Shown: positions 1 to 8,926 of the stretch, piece by piece
Position numbering within the stretch: position 1 is the stretch's first letter
Layout of the letters: every line of letters begins with the position of its first letter
NCBI RefSeq assembly: GCF_019805165.1
Contig: NZ_RWIJ01000035.1
Span: 1-56,285, forward strand
DNA: 56,285 nucleotides
Direction of reading: 5' to 3'
Source: Azospirillum sp. 412522
Lineage (GTDB): Bacteria > Pseudomonadota > Alphaproteobacteria > Azospirillales > Azospirillaceae
Notes under the pieces: generated by a model
Databases searched by the model: none
Told to the model about the DNA's origin: nothing
What the model saw: only the letters and a program-made list of their open reading frames with translations
Position numbers and translations under genes: made by a program

Positions 1-81
1 TCGCAGCCCTGTCGCATCGTAAGCCATCAAACTGACCTTGGGCTCTAAACCACAACGTCAATAGCCTCGTCAGACAGGACC
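1..81 (-). mobile_element. End of an IS5-type insertion sequence (left window edge)
   Basis: The last bases before position 82, read in reverse, are GGTCCTGTCTGACGA. Nearly the same terminal sequence opens the element at the right window edge (56136 onward). The inner flank of both copies starts with TA, as expected for IS5-group elements that target TA or CTAG. This end has no open frame matching the transposase C-terminus seen at the other edge, so it is the upstream end of a copy lying in the same orientation. A possible transposase start codon lies at 27 on the minus strand but cannot be confirmed. Confidence 0.7.
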
Positions 82-212
82 TAGGGCGCAAGGATGCACA
101 TGGCAGCCGCGCGGTAAACGGGACGGAGCCGGCGTCGCCGCTCCGGGAGTCGCGGCGTAGACTGCTCCCGGTCATCGTCCTCGCCGGCGATGCACGCGAA
201 AGGAGCCTGCCC

Positions 213-1445
213 ATGACCATCAAGCGCGTTCTCGCCGCCGTGGTCCTGCTGGCGCTGCTCGGTACCGGGGCCGCCTATGGCTGGCGGGCGATGCAGGGCA
301 ACCGGCTGCCCGCCGGCTTCGCCGCCGGCAATGGCCGGATCGAGGCGAACGAGATCGACGTCGCCACCAGATACGCCGCCCGCGTCCTGACCATCCCGGT
401 CGAGGAAGGCGATCTGGTGGAGGCCGGCGCCGTCATCGCCACGCTCGACACCCGCGACCTCGAGGCGCAGCTCCGCTCGGCCGAGGCCCAGCTGCGCCAG
501 TCGCGCCGCGCCCGCGAGGAAGCGGTCGCCCTGGTCGCCCAGCGCGCCAGCGAGGCCGATTTCGCCGCCAAGGAGATGGAGCGGGCGCTGATCCTGTTCG
601 GCAAGGGCCATGTCGCCGAACAGCGCGTCGATCAGGCCCGCAACAGCCGCCGCACCGCCGACGCCGCGCTGGACGCCGCCAGGAGCCATCTCGCCAGCGC
701 CGAGGAGGCGATCGCCGCCGCGGCCGGCGACGCCGACCGGCTGAGCACGCTGGTCGCCGACGGCGTGCTGAAGGCGCCGCGCAAGTCGCGCGTGCTCTAC
801 CGCCTGTCGGAACCCGGCGAGGTGCTGGCGGCCGGCGGCAAGGCGGCGACGCTGCTCGACCTGTCCAACGTCTACATGACCTTCTTCCTGCCGACCGACA
901 CGGCGGGCACGCTGGCGCTCGGCGCCGAGGCCCGCATCCTGCTGGACGCGGTTCCCGACACCGCGATCCCCGCCGCCGTCACCTTCGTCGCCCCGCGCGC
1001 CCAGTTCACGCCCAAGCAGGTGGAGACCAAGTCCGAGCGCGACCGCATGATGTTCCGCGTCAAGGCCCGCGTCCCGGAAGCGCTGGTCACCCGCTACATC
1101 GAGCGGGTGAAGACCGGCCTGACCGGCATGGCCTATGTAAAGCTGGACGACAAGGCGGTCTGGCCCGACTGGCTGGAGTCGCCCCTGACGCGGGAGGATC
1201 CCTCTCCCCCCCGGGGAGAGGGTCGGGGTGAGGGGGACGCACAGCGTGACTTCGCCGGGATGACTCCCTCTCCCGCCCCGGGAGAGGGAAGGGGCCCATG
1301 GCATCGCCATGGGAAGGGTGAGGGGTTGGACACGAAGTCATGCGGTTCGGGGCCATGCGGTTCCGGTTTCTTGGACCACCCCTCACCCTCCCCGCCTTCA
1401 GCGGGTCCCCTCCCTCTCCCGGGGCGGGAGAGGGCATCATCGTGA
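213..1445 (+). CDS. HlyD-family periplasmic adaptor protein (YhiI-like), tail extended by a palindromic repeat
   Basis: Membrane-fusion subunit expected to link an ABC-2 exporter to the outer membrane. The ATG follows a good ribosome site (AAAGGAG). Residues 5-25 form an N-terminal membrane anchor. Next come a biotinyl-lipoyl-like region (VEEGDLVEAGAVIATLDTRD), a long alpha-hairpin coiled coil (about 85-180), and the second lipoyl half and beta-barrel up to WPDW near residue 325. Family members normally end here. This protein continues about 85 residues through low-complexity PSP..GEGRGEG sequence encoded by dispersed palindromic repeats. Its TGA overlaps the GTG start of rbbA (GTGA), so the extended frame keeps translational coupling. 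First gene of the hlyD-rbbA-yhhJ operon. The tail probably has no adaptor function (inference). Confidence 0.9.
   Translation: MTIKRVLAAVVLLALLGTGAAYGWRAMQGNRLPAGFAAGNGRIEANEIDVATRYAARVLTIPVEEGDLVEAGAVIATLDTRDLEAQLRSAEAQLRQSRRAREEAVALVAQRASEADFAAKEMERALILFGKGHVAEQRVDQARNSRRTADAALDAARSHLASAEEAIAAAAGDADRLSTLVADGVLKAPRKSRVLYRLSEPGEVLAAGGKAATLLDLSNVYMTFFLPTDTAGTLALGAEARILLDAVPDTAIPAAVTFVAPRAQFTPKQVETKSERDRMMFRVKARVPEALVTRYIERVKTGLTGMAYVKLDDKAVWPDWLESPLTREDPSPPRGEGRGEGDAQRDFAGMTPSPAPGEGRGPWHRHGKGEGLDTKSCGSGPCGSGFLDHPSPSPPSAGPLPLPGRERASS
1198..1436. repeat. REP-like palindromic repeats inside the hlyD 3' end
   Basis: Three copies of a GC-rich palindromic element lie at about 1198-1235, 1265-1328 and 1379-1436. 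The core is CCCTCTCCC...GGGAGAGGG followed by AAGGGGCCC and GGGTGAGGGG; the third copy is inverted. The same element recurs at 55996-56135 outside genes. Here it is translated as the hlyD C-terminus and places the AG-rich ribosome site of rbbA. It resembles the dispersed REP-type palindromes common in GC-rich proteobacteria. Confidence 0.75.
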
Positions 1446-4097
1446 CTCCCGCCCGCGCCGTCTCGCTGTCCGGCTTGCGGCACCGCTACGGCCGGACGGT
1501 GGCGCTGGCGGACGCCTCGCTCGACATCCCCGCCGGCACCAGCGTCGCGGTCATCGGCCCGGACGGCGTCGGCAAGTCCACCCTGCTCGGCCTGATCGCC
1601 ACCGCCAAGCGCATCCAGCGGGGCAGCGTCCGCGTGCTCGGCACCGATGCTTCCGACCGGCGCGGCCGCGCCGCCCTCCAGCCGCGCATCGCCTACATGC
1701 CGCAGGGTCTCGGCCGCAACCTCTACGCCGACCTCAGCGTCGCCGAAAATCTCCAGTTCTTCGGCCGCCTCTTCGGCCTCGACGCCGACGAGCGCCGGCA
1801 CCGCATCGCCGACCTGCTGGAGTCGACCGGCCTCGCCCCCTTTCCCGACCGTCCGGCCGGCAAGCTGTCCGGAGGCATGAAGCAGAAGCTCGGCCTGTGC
1901 TGCGCCCTGCTGCACGATCCCGACCTGCTGATCCTCGACGAGCCGACGACCGGCGTCGACCCGCTCTCCCGCCGGCAGTTCTGGGACCTGATCGCCCGCA
2001 TCCGCGCCGGCCGCCCCGGCATGACCGTGCTGGTCGCCACCTCCTACATGGACGAGGCGGAGCGCTTCGACCAGGTCGTGATGATGAACGCCGGCCACCT
2101 GCTGGCCCACGACACCCCCGCCGCGGTGAAGGCGCGGACCGGCACCGCCGACCTGGAGGAGGCCTTCGTCGCCCTGCTGCCGGAGGAGGTCCGGCGCGGC
2201 CACGAGCGCCTCGTCGTCCCGCCCCGCCCGCCCGAGCCCGCCGGTGCCGAACCGGCCATCGAGGCGATCGGCCTGACCCGCCGCTTCGGCGACTTCACCG
2301 CGGTGTCGGACATCGGCTTCCGCATCGGTCGCGGCGAAATTTTCGGCTTTTTGGGATCCAACGGCTGCGGCAAGACCACCACCATGAAGATGCTGACCGG
2401 CCTGCTGCCCGCCAGCGCCGGCGAGGCGCGGCTGTTCGGCAAACCCGTCGATGCGACGGATCGGGAAAGCCGCCGCCGCGTCGGCTACATGGCGCAGGCC
2501 TTCTCGCTCTATGGCGAGTTGACGGTTCGCCAGAACCTCGACCTGCACGCCCGCCTGTTCGACCTTGCCGACGCCGGCGCCCGGCTGGCGGCGCTGGTCG
2601 AGCGCTTCGGCCTGTCCCCCTACCTCGACGCGGTGGCCGACCGGCTGCCCTTGGGCGTGCGGCAGCGTCTGTCGCTGGCGGTCGCCATCCTGCACGAACC
2701 CGAGCTTCTGATCCTCGACGAGCCAACCTCCGGCGTCGATCCGGTGGCGCGCGACCAGTTCTGGCGCGACCTGATCGCCCTATCGCGCGACCAGGGGGTG
2801 ACGATCTTCGTCTCCACCCATTTCATGAACGAGGCGGCGCGCTGCGACCGGGTGGCCTTCATGAACGCCGGCCGCGTCATCGCCGCCGGCCCGCCCGACG
2901 AGCTGCGCCGCCAGCAGCAGGCCGACAGCCTGGACGACGCCTTCATCGGCTTCATGGAGCAGGCGGAGATTCTCCCTCTCCCGCCGCCGCCTGCTCGCCT
3001 ACGCCTGGCGGGAAACGCTCGAACTCCGCCGCGATCCCGTCCGCCTGACCGTCGCCCTGCTCGGCACCGTCCTGCTCATGCTGGTCTTCGGCTTCGGCAT
3101 CACCATGGACGTCGAGAACCTGACCTTCGCCGTCCTCGACCACGACCGCTCGCCGGAAAGCCGCGCCTACATCGAGCAGTTCGACGGCTCCCGCAGCTTC
3201 CGCGCCACCCCGCCGGCCATGGACGCCCGCGACCTCGCGCTCCGCCTGCAACGCGGCGAGGCGGCGCTGACCATCGAGATCCCCGAAGGCTTCGGCCGCG
3301 ACCTGCGCCGCGGCAGACCCCCGGAGGTGGCGGTGCGCATCGACGGCGCCATGCCCTTCCGGGCGGAGACCATCCAGGGCTATGTCGCCGGCCTGCACCA
3401 GCGCTTCATCGAGGATGCCGCCACGGCTTCCGGCATCATCCTGCCCGCCGCACCCGCCACGCTGGAGATGCGTTACCGGTACAACCAGGCCTTCCGCAGT
3501 CTCGACGCCATGGTACCCAGCACCATCGGCCTGCTGCTGGTCTTCATCCCCGCCATCCTCGCCGCGCTGGGCGTGGTGCGGGAGAAGGAACTCGGCTCCA
3601 TCACCAACCTCTACGTCACCCCGGTGACCCGGCTGGAATTCCTGCTGGGCAAGCAGTTGCCCTACATCGCGCTGGCCGCCTTCAACCTGCTGCTGATGGT
3701 GGCGATGGCCGTCACCCTGTTCGGCGTGCCGGTGAAGGGCAGCCTGACCGGGCTTCTGCTGGGCGGGCTGGTCTATGTGGTGGCGACCACGGCACTTGGC
3801 CTGCTGATCTCCGTCTTCACCGCGACCCAGACGGCGGCGGTGTTCGGCACCGCCATCGTCACCATGCTGCCGGCCACCCAATTCTCCGGCATGCTGCAAC
3901 CGGTGGCGACGCTGGAAGGCGGGGCTTGGCTGTTCGGCACGCTGTTTCCCACCACCCATTTCCTGAAGGTGTCGGTCGGCGCCTTCACCAAGGGGCTGGC
4001 CCTGCCGGAGCTTCTCCCCTTCATCCTGGCGACCGCCGCTTTCATCCCCGTCTTCCTGGCGCTCGGCGTCGCCTTCCTGCCGAAACAGGAGCGCTGA
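1442..4097 (+). pseudogene. rbbA: RbbA-type double ATPase fused to ABC-2 permease, one-base frameshift
   Basis: Two ABC ATPase modules followed by an ABC-2 membrane domain, the architecture of RbbA/YhiH. The first module has Walker A GPDGVGKST (about residue 39) and signature LSGGMKQK; the second has Walker A GSNGCGKTTT (about 305) and a degenerate signature LPLGVRQRLS. The ATPase frame is conserved to DDAFIGFMEQAE near 2970. The permease (FSLSRRRLLAYAWRETLELRRDP onward, ending at 4097) continues in the next frame. The joined length is one base over a multiple of three and would give about 884 residues, close to the family size. An ATG at 3078 exists in the permease frame but lies inside the first membrane helix, so a separate gene is unlikely. 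The extra base sits near 2955-2990 in a C/T-rich run and could be a real mutation or a sequencing error. Confidence 0.75.
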
Positions 4098-4100
4098 GCG

Positions 4101-5228
4101 ATGACGCGCTTCCTCCGCAACAGCCTGACGCTGGCGCGCAAGGAGTGGATCAGCCTGCTGCGCGACGCCTTCATGCTCGGCTTCGTCGTCTATTCCTTCA
4201 CCTTTTCCGTCTACAGCCAGGCCACCGGCATCTCGCACGAGCTGCGCAACGCCGCCATCGCCATCGTCGACGAGGACCGCTCGACCCTGTCGCAACGTCT
4301 GGCCTCCAGCTTCCATCGGCCGGAATTCCAGACCCCGGCGATGATCGGCCATGCCGAGGTCGATCCGGCGATGGATTCCGCCCGCTACACCTTCGTCCTC
4401 GACATCCCGCCCGATTTCCAGGCGGACGTGCTGGCCGGCCGCAGCCCGGCGATCCAGCTGCTGATCGACGCCACCGCGATGATGCAGGCCGGCATCGGCG
4501 CCGGCACCATCCAGGGCATCGTCGACGACGAGGTCGGCCGTTTCGTCCGCCGCGAGGCCGACGGCAGCGCCGCCCCGGTGTCGCTCCAGCTCCGCGTCGC
4601 CTACAACGAGGCGCTGGATACGAAGTGGTTCACCGGCACCATGTCGGTGGTCAGCAACGTCACCATGCTGGCGGTGCTGCTGTCCGGCGCCGCCCTGATC
4701 CGCGAGCGCGAGCACGGCACGCTGGAACATCTGCTGGTGATGCCGGTGCGGCCCGCCGAGATCATGGCCGCCAAGGTGCTGGCGAACGGCTCTGTCATCC
4801 TGGCGCTGACGCTGGTGGCGCTCTATGCGGTGCTGCGCGGCCTGCTGTCGGTGCCGCTGGCCGGTTCGGTCCCGCTGTTCCTGGCCGGGACGGCGCTCTA
4901 TCTGTTCTTCGCGACGGCGCTCGGCATCTTCCTCGGCACCGTGGCGCGGTCGATGCCGCAGCTGGGGCTTCTGTTCATCCTGATCGTGCTGCCGATGAAC
5001 ATGCTGTCCGGCGGCTTCACCCCGCTGGAAAGCGAGCCGGAGTGGTTGCAACTGGCGATGCAGCTGTCACCCTCGACCCATTTCGTCGCCTTCGCCCAGG
5101 CGATCCTGTTCCGCGGCGCCGGCTTCGACGTGGTGTGGCCCAGGTTCGCGGCGACGGCAGGGATCGGCGCGCTGTTCTTCGCCTGGAGCCTTGCGCGGTT
5201 CAGGCGGCATCTGGCGAGCTTCCGGTGA
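4101..5228 (+). CDS. ABC-2 type transporter permease (YhhJ-like)
   Basis: Membrane subunit of the same exporter, starting three bases after the rbbA stop. 375 residues with the ABC-2 layout: one N-terminal helix (about 25-45), a large periplasmic loop (about 50-180) beginning IAIVDEDRSTLSQRLASSF, then a C-terminal block of five helices containing REREHGTLEHLLVMPVRPAEI, the typical coupling-region motif. The hlyD-rbbA-yhhJ order matches the yhiI-yhiH-yhhJ cluster of enterobacteria. The substrate is unknown; drug or small-molecule export is the usual guess for this family. Confidence 0.9.
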   Translation: MTRFLRNSLTLARKEWISLLRDAFMLGFVVYSFTFSVYSQATGISHELRNAAIAIVDEDRSTLSQRLASSFHRPEFQTPAMIGHAEVDPAMDSARYTFVLDIPPDFQADVLAGRSPAIQLLIDATAMMQAGIGAGTIQGIVDDEVGRFVRREADGSAAPVSLQLRVAYNEALDTKWFTGTMSVVSNVTMLAVLLSGAALIREREHGTLEHLLVMPVRPAEIMAAKVLANGSVILALTLVALYAVLRGLLSVPLAGSVPLFLAGTALYLFFATALGIFLGTVARSMPQLGLLFILIVLPMNMLSGGFTPLESEPEWLQLAMQLSPSTHFVAFAQAILFRGAGFDVVWPRFAATAGIGALFFAWSLARFRRHLASFR

Positions 5229-5252
5229 AGGGGCGCCCCGCCCCCTCACCGG
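5222..5252. terminator. Hairpin between convergent genes
   Basis: CCGGTGA...TCACCGG with an inner GGGGCG/CGCCCC stem and a CCC loop, overlapping the stop codon of the permease gene. It lies between two tail-to-tail genes and probably ends transcription from both sides. No T-run follows, so intrinsic termination is uncertain. Confidence 0.5.
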
Positions 5253-5268
5253 CATGCGCTCCCCAGCC

Positions 5269-5625
5269 TCACCTTTGGAACGGCGTGAAGGTCTGCACCA
5301 GGATCTTGCCGTCCCGCACCAGCAGGGTATCGGTGGCCATCGGCACGAAGGGGTCGGCCGACCAGGTCAGATAGGCGATGTCGCCTTCGACCGCCTGGGC
5401 GCCGACCCTGAAGGCATCCCAGAACTCCTGGGTCGCCCCGTCCAGGAATGCCTGGAAGAAATCCCGGATCGGCTGAAGACCGCGATAGGTGGCGTCGGGC
5501 GTCAGCAGAACCGATTGCTCCGTATAGTCGGACAGGATGGCCTCGATGCCTTCGCTGAATGCGCCGAGATGATGCGCGAATACCCGCAGCGTCGCATCCT
5601 CGGCGACCGCCTTTTCTGTCGACAT
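5269..5625 (-). CDS. NTF2-like (SnoaL/DUF4440-type) protein
   Basis: 118 residues with the pattern of the cone-shaped NTF2-like fold: an N-terminal helix (LRVFAHHLGAFSEGIEAILSDY), then LTPDATYRGLQPIRDFFQAFLDG, then strands ending in TLLVRDGKILVQTFTPFQ. Members include small enzymes such as ketosteroid-isomerase-like proteins and many of unknown role. It lies upstream-to-downstream with a cupin gene on the same strand; the two may be co-transcribed. Substrate cannot be deduced. Confidence 0.75.
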   Translation of the reverse strand: MSTEKAVAEDATLRVFAHHLGAFSEGIEAILSDYTEQSVLLTPDATYRGLQPIRDFFQAFLDGATQEFWDAFRVGAQAVEGDIAYLTWSADPFVPMATDTLLVRDGKILVQTFTPFQR

Positions 5626-5714
5626 GCTTGTCCGATCTCCCCGTAAAGGGGGGCCGATGGTCCGGTTCCCCAGAACCTTGATGACCGGCCCCGATCAATC
5701 CGCCAGCGCCGCGA

Positions 5715-6194
5715 TCAAGCCGCCTTCCGGGAACTCACGAAGGCGTCCCAGGCGCCCTGCGCCTCGGCCCAGCCGACGTTGGCGATGACCGAGCCGTCCG
5801 GCCTGACGAAGGCCAATGGCCCAAGGAAGGTCATGTAGAACTCGCTGGGAACCGGGAAGCAGGTCTTGTCGTGATAGGCACCCGAGGATTCGAAGCCGTA
5901 GCCGGGCGCGACCGCGGTGTCGCCGCCCTGTTCCCTGCCGCCACGAACGTCCATCCGCCCTTTCGTCAGCAGATACTCGCCCGGACCGGTATGGATATGG
6001 GGGTTGAAGGAAGACCCGGCCGGGCAGGCGAAGATCGCCGTCCAGCTGCCCATCTCGGGAGAGACATGGAGAAGCCTCCAGGTGATCCTGCCTTCGGAAA
6101 ACGCCTCCGGAAACGGAGCCCAGGCAGCGTCGTCGATCTGCACATATTCTTCCGCGGCCTGCTTCTTGGTTGTCCTTTCGGCTTGGACCTGCAT
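5715..6194 (-). CDS. Cupin-domain protein (acetylacetone-cleaving/ChrR-like)
   Basis: 159 residues from the ATG at 6194, preceded by GGAGG. A longer frame to 6344 exists, but the upstream part is arginine-rich and not cupin-like. The cupin core shows SSFNPHIHTGPGEYLLTKGRMDVRGG, which carries the His-X-His and Glu metal ligands of motif 1. GAYHDKTCFP follows later and can give the last His of motif 2. It resembles metal-dependent dioxygenases of the acetylacetone/2,4'-dihydroxyacetophenone type. The AraC gene immediately upstream on the same strand may regulate it. Exact reaction unknown. Confidence 0.8.
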   Translation of the reverse strand: MQVQAERTTKKQAAEEYVQIDDAAWAPFPEAFSEGRITWRLLHVSPEMGSWTAIFACPAGSSFNPHIHTGPGEYLLTKGRMDVRGGREQGGDTAVAPGYGFESSGAYHDKTCFPVPSEFYMTFLGPLAFVRPDGSVIANVGWAEAQGAWDAFVSSRKAA

Positions 6195-6345
6195 GGCGTT
6201 GCCTCCCTGGGGTTCGTTGCACCGGAAGCGCCTTCGGCTGCTTCTAGCGGATACACGAAGCCTATCGGGGGCCGGTTGCCTGCGCATGTCTGCCCGTGCA
6301 CGTCCCGTTGACCGTGGGTGCACAGCCGGAGCGCGCCAGAGCACC

Positions 6346-7341
6346 TCAGGACGGGTGCTGCTCGTCCCTTGTCACCGGGAGGGCTTCATGGCGGAACTCG
6401 TGCGGCGACAGCCCGTACTCTTCCTTGAAGCGCCGGCTGAAATGGGTCGAACTCTGGAACCCCCAGGCGAAGGCGATCTCGGTGATGGTCCGGCGGGCCA
6501 TCGCAGGGTTCGACAGCTCGCGGCGGCAGCGGACGAGCCGCTCCTTGATCACGTGCTGGAGCACGGTGACCCCTTCCGGCTCGAACAGGCTGTGGAGATA
6601 GCGCACCGAGATGCCGTTGGCCGCGGCGATCCGGGTCGGGGAAAGGTCCGGATCGTCGAGATGGCCGTCGATGTAAGCCTTGACGCGCAGCAGCTGGGCG
6701 TCCCGCAGGGTCGGGGAGCCGGCAAGGGCATGGTCGATGCTCATGCTGCTGATGAGCAGGCCGATCATGGCTTCGGTCAGCGCCTCGCCATGCCGGAGCG
6801 TGCCGGAGAAGAAGCTTGGCGACACCGACCTGATGAAGGACGCGAGCAGGCCGGCCGGCTCGGACCCGTTGGGCAGGCGGCTCTCCAGCGAATGCCAGGA
6901 GGCGGGAAGCCAGCTCCGCAACCGCGCCAGCGGCATCATGACCGAGATCTTGTGAAGCCGCTCGACGACCTCGAAGCTCATCGGGCGGGTGGTGTTCCAG
7001 ATCAGCACGTCGCCGGGGCCGAGGGCGGCCGTCCTGCCGTCGATCGTGAAATGCTCGCGGCCGGCGAGCACAAGCTGGATCGCCAGCATCTCATCGCGGT
7101 CCCCGCCGGGGCCGCCCTTCCGTCGAACCGCCCCGCAGGGATCGCAGGAACAGGTGGCGAATGTCAGATTGCCAGCCGACCGATGCGACAGCTCGGCATT
7201 GAAATCGGGCTTTCCCTGACCGGTCAGAGTCCAAGTGCCGTACACATCGTTCAATTGATGTTGCCAGGCTTCGTACCGGTCCCTCTGTGCAAACACGCCG
7301 GTGTTCCAGGTCGCCTCAACCGCTGAACGCATGTTGGTCAA
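6346..7341 (-). CDS. AraC-family transcriptional regulator
   Basis: 331 residues. The N-terminal half (about 40-200) resembles the AraC-binding-like sensor of the FeaR/NitR type, with a cupin-like segment ending FTIDGRTAALGPGDVLIWNTTRP. The C-terminal 100 residues hold the two helix-turn-helix motifs: LSPTRIAAANGISVRYLHSLF and ITEIAFAWGFQSSTHFSRRFKEEYGLSPHEFR, the latter being the classic AraC signature. Upstream of the cupin gene on the same strand, so it probably controls the cupin and NTF2-like genes. Inducer unknown. Confidence 0.93.
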   Translation of the reverse strand: MTNMRSAVEATWNTGVFAQRDRYEAWQHQLNDVYGTWTLTGQGKPDFNAELSHRSAGNLTFATCSCDPCGAVRRKGGPGGDRDEMLAIQLVLAGREHFTIDGRTAALGPGDVLIWNTTRPMSFEVVERLHKISVMMPLARLRSWLPASWHSLESRLPNGSEPAGLLASFIRSVSPSFFSGTLRHGEALTEAMIGLLISSMSIDHALAGSPTLRDAQLLRVKAYIDGHLDDPDLSPTRIAAANGISVRYLHSLFEPEGVTVLQHVIKERLVRCRRELSNPAMARRTITEIAFAWGFQSSTHFSRRFKEEYGLSPHEFRHEALPVTRDEQHPS

Positions 7342-7486
7342 CCCTCCCGGTCGTGTCTTTGGCCCCCTGTTTTGTTTTTACCACTGATTGCTATGTGCGC
7401 AAACATCGTTCACCAACGATGCCGCCAAACCTGCAGCGCGCGGGGGGCATCGCGGGAAGCCCCGGGATCCCCCCCAACCGCTCACC

Positions 7487-8887
7487 TCAGTGCGACCCGC
7501 CGCCCTCGAAGGACGGCGCGCTCAGCCCCGAAGCCACCAGCTGCTCGATCAGCGCGCCCTTCAGCCGCTCCAGCCCTTCCGGGCTGTAGGACTCGGCGCG
7601 GGCCACCAGCACGTCCTGGGTGTTGGACGCGCGCAGCAGCCACCAGCCGTCGTCGGTCGTCACGCGGACGCCGTCGATGTCGTTGACCTTGGCGCCCGAC
7701 GCCTTGACGCGGCCCTTGACCTCCTCGACCACGGCGAACTTGCGTTCCTCGTCGATCTGGAAGCGGGTCTCCGGCGTGTTGACCATGTCCGGCAGGCCGT
7801 CGCGCAGGGCCGCCAGCGTGGTGTCCAGCTTGCTGACCAGCCCGGCGAGGCGGACGCCGCAATAGAGCGCGTCGTCGAAGCCGTACCACTTGTCGGCGAA
7901 GAAGATGTGGCCCGACATCTCGCCTGCCAGCGGCGAGCCGGTCTCGGCCATCTTGGCCTTCAGGAGCGAGTGGCCGGTCTTCCACATCAGCGGGTTGCCG
8001 CCATGCTTGGCGATCTCGTCGAACAGGGCCTGGCTGGCCTTGACGTCGGCGATGATGGTGGCGCCCGGATGGCTCTTCAGCACGTCGGCGGCATAGAGCG
8101 CGACCAGCTGGTCGCCCCACACCACCCGGCCCTTGTGGTCGATGGCGCCGATGCGGTCGCCGTCGCCGTCGAAGCCGATGCCGATGTCGCAGCCATGCTC
8201 CGCCACCGCCTTCTTCAGGTCGACGAGGTTGGCCTCGACCGTCGGGTCCGGATGGTGGTTGGGGAAGTTGCCGTCGATCTCGTCGAACAGCAGGACATGC
8301 TTGCCCGGCAGCTTGGCGGTCAGGCGGCGCAGGATCTCGCCCGACGCGCCGTTGCCGGCGTCCCAGGCGATCTTCAGGTCGCGGGTGCCGTCATAGTCCT
8401 TCAGCAGGCGGGCGACATACTCGTCCTGGACGTCGATCTTCTCCGACGAGCCCTGGCCCTGCTCCCAGTCGGCCTTCGCCGCCATGGTGCCGAGTTCCAG
8501 GATCTGCTGGCCATAGACCGGGCCCTTGCCCAGCATCATCTTGATGCCGTTGTAGTCCGGCGGGTTGTGCGAGCCGGTGATCATGATGCCGGCCGCCGCC
8601 TCGCGGTCGCGGGTGGCGAAATACAGCATCGGCGTGGGGCCGAGCCCGATGCGCAGGACGTGCAGGCCGGTGGAAACCAGCCCCTCGACCAGCGCCTCCT
8701 CCAGCTCCGGCGAGGACAGACGGCCGTCGTAGCCGACGCAGACCGTCTTGCCGCCCTTGCGCACCACCACGGTGCCGAAGGAGCGGCCGACCGCGCGGGC
8801 GTCCGCCGGGGTCAGCGTCTTGCCGACGATGCCGCGGATGTCGTACTCGCGCAGCACCGTGGGGTGGAAGGTATGGGCTTCGCTCAT
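7487..8887 (-). CDS. Phosphomannomutase/phosphoglucomutase
   Basis: 466 residues of the alpha-D-phosphohexomutase family (AlgC/ManB type), which interconverts hexose-1- and hexose-6-phosphates. Visible motifs are the phosphoserine loop TGSHNPP (104-110), the Mg-binding loop DGDGDR (240-245), the sugar loop GEMSGH (about 325) and the phosphate site RASNTQDVLVARAES near the C-terminus. It is followed upstream on the same strand by ugd and galU, so it likely supplies mannose-1-P or glucose-1-P for exopolysaccharide or LPS. Substrate preference cannot be read from sequence. Confidence 0.95.
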   Translation of the reverse strand: MSEAHTFHPTVLREYDIRGIVGKTLTPADARAVGRSFGTVVVRKGGKTVCVGYDGRLSSPELEEALVEGLVSTGLHVLRIGLGPTPMLYFATRDREAAAGIMITGSHNPPDYNGIKMMLGKGPVYGQQILELGTMAAKADWEQGQGSSEKIDVQDEYVARLLKDYDGTRDLKIAWDAGNGASGEILRRLTAKLPGKHVLLFDEIDGNFPNHHPDPTVEANLVDLKKAVAEHGCDIGIGFDGDGDRIGAIDHKGRVVWGDQLVALYAADVLKSHPGATIIADVKASQALFDEIAKHGGNPLMWKTGHSLLKAKMAETGSPLAGEMSGHIFFADKWYGFDDALYCGVRLAGLVSKLDTTLAALRDGLPDMVNTPETRFQIDEERKFAVVEEVKGRVKASGAKVNDIDGVRVTTDDGWWLLRASNTQDVLVARAESYSPEGLERLKGALIEQLVASGLSAPSFEGGGSH

Positions 8888-8926
8888 CGTCTCGTTAGTC
8901 CTCTGTTGGACGCCGTCTTTGGACCG

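Noticed and set aside
2952..5051. 699-residue antisense frame of the exporter
   Set aside because: Rich in Q, H, G and R typical of shadow translation in GC-rich DNA.
1340..5374. Single 1344-residue open frame across the exporter
   Set aside because: Only the first 510 residues are ATPase; the rest is the wrong frame of the permease genes, Arg/Pro/His-rich.
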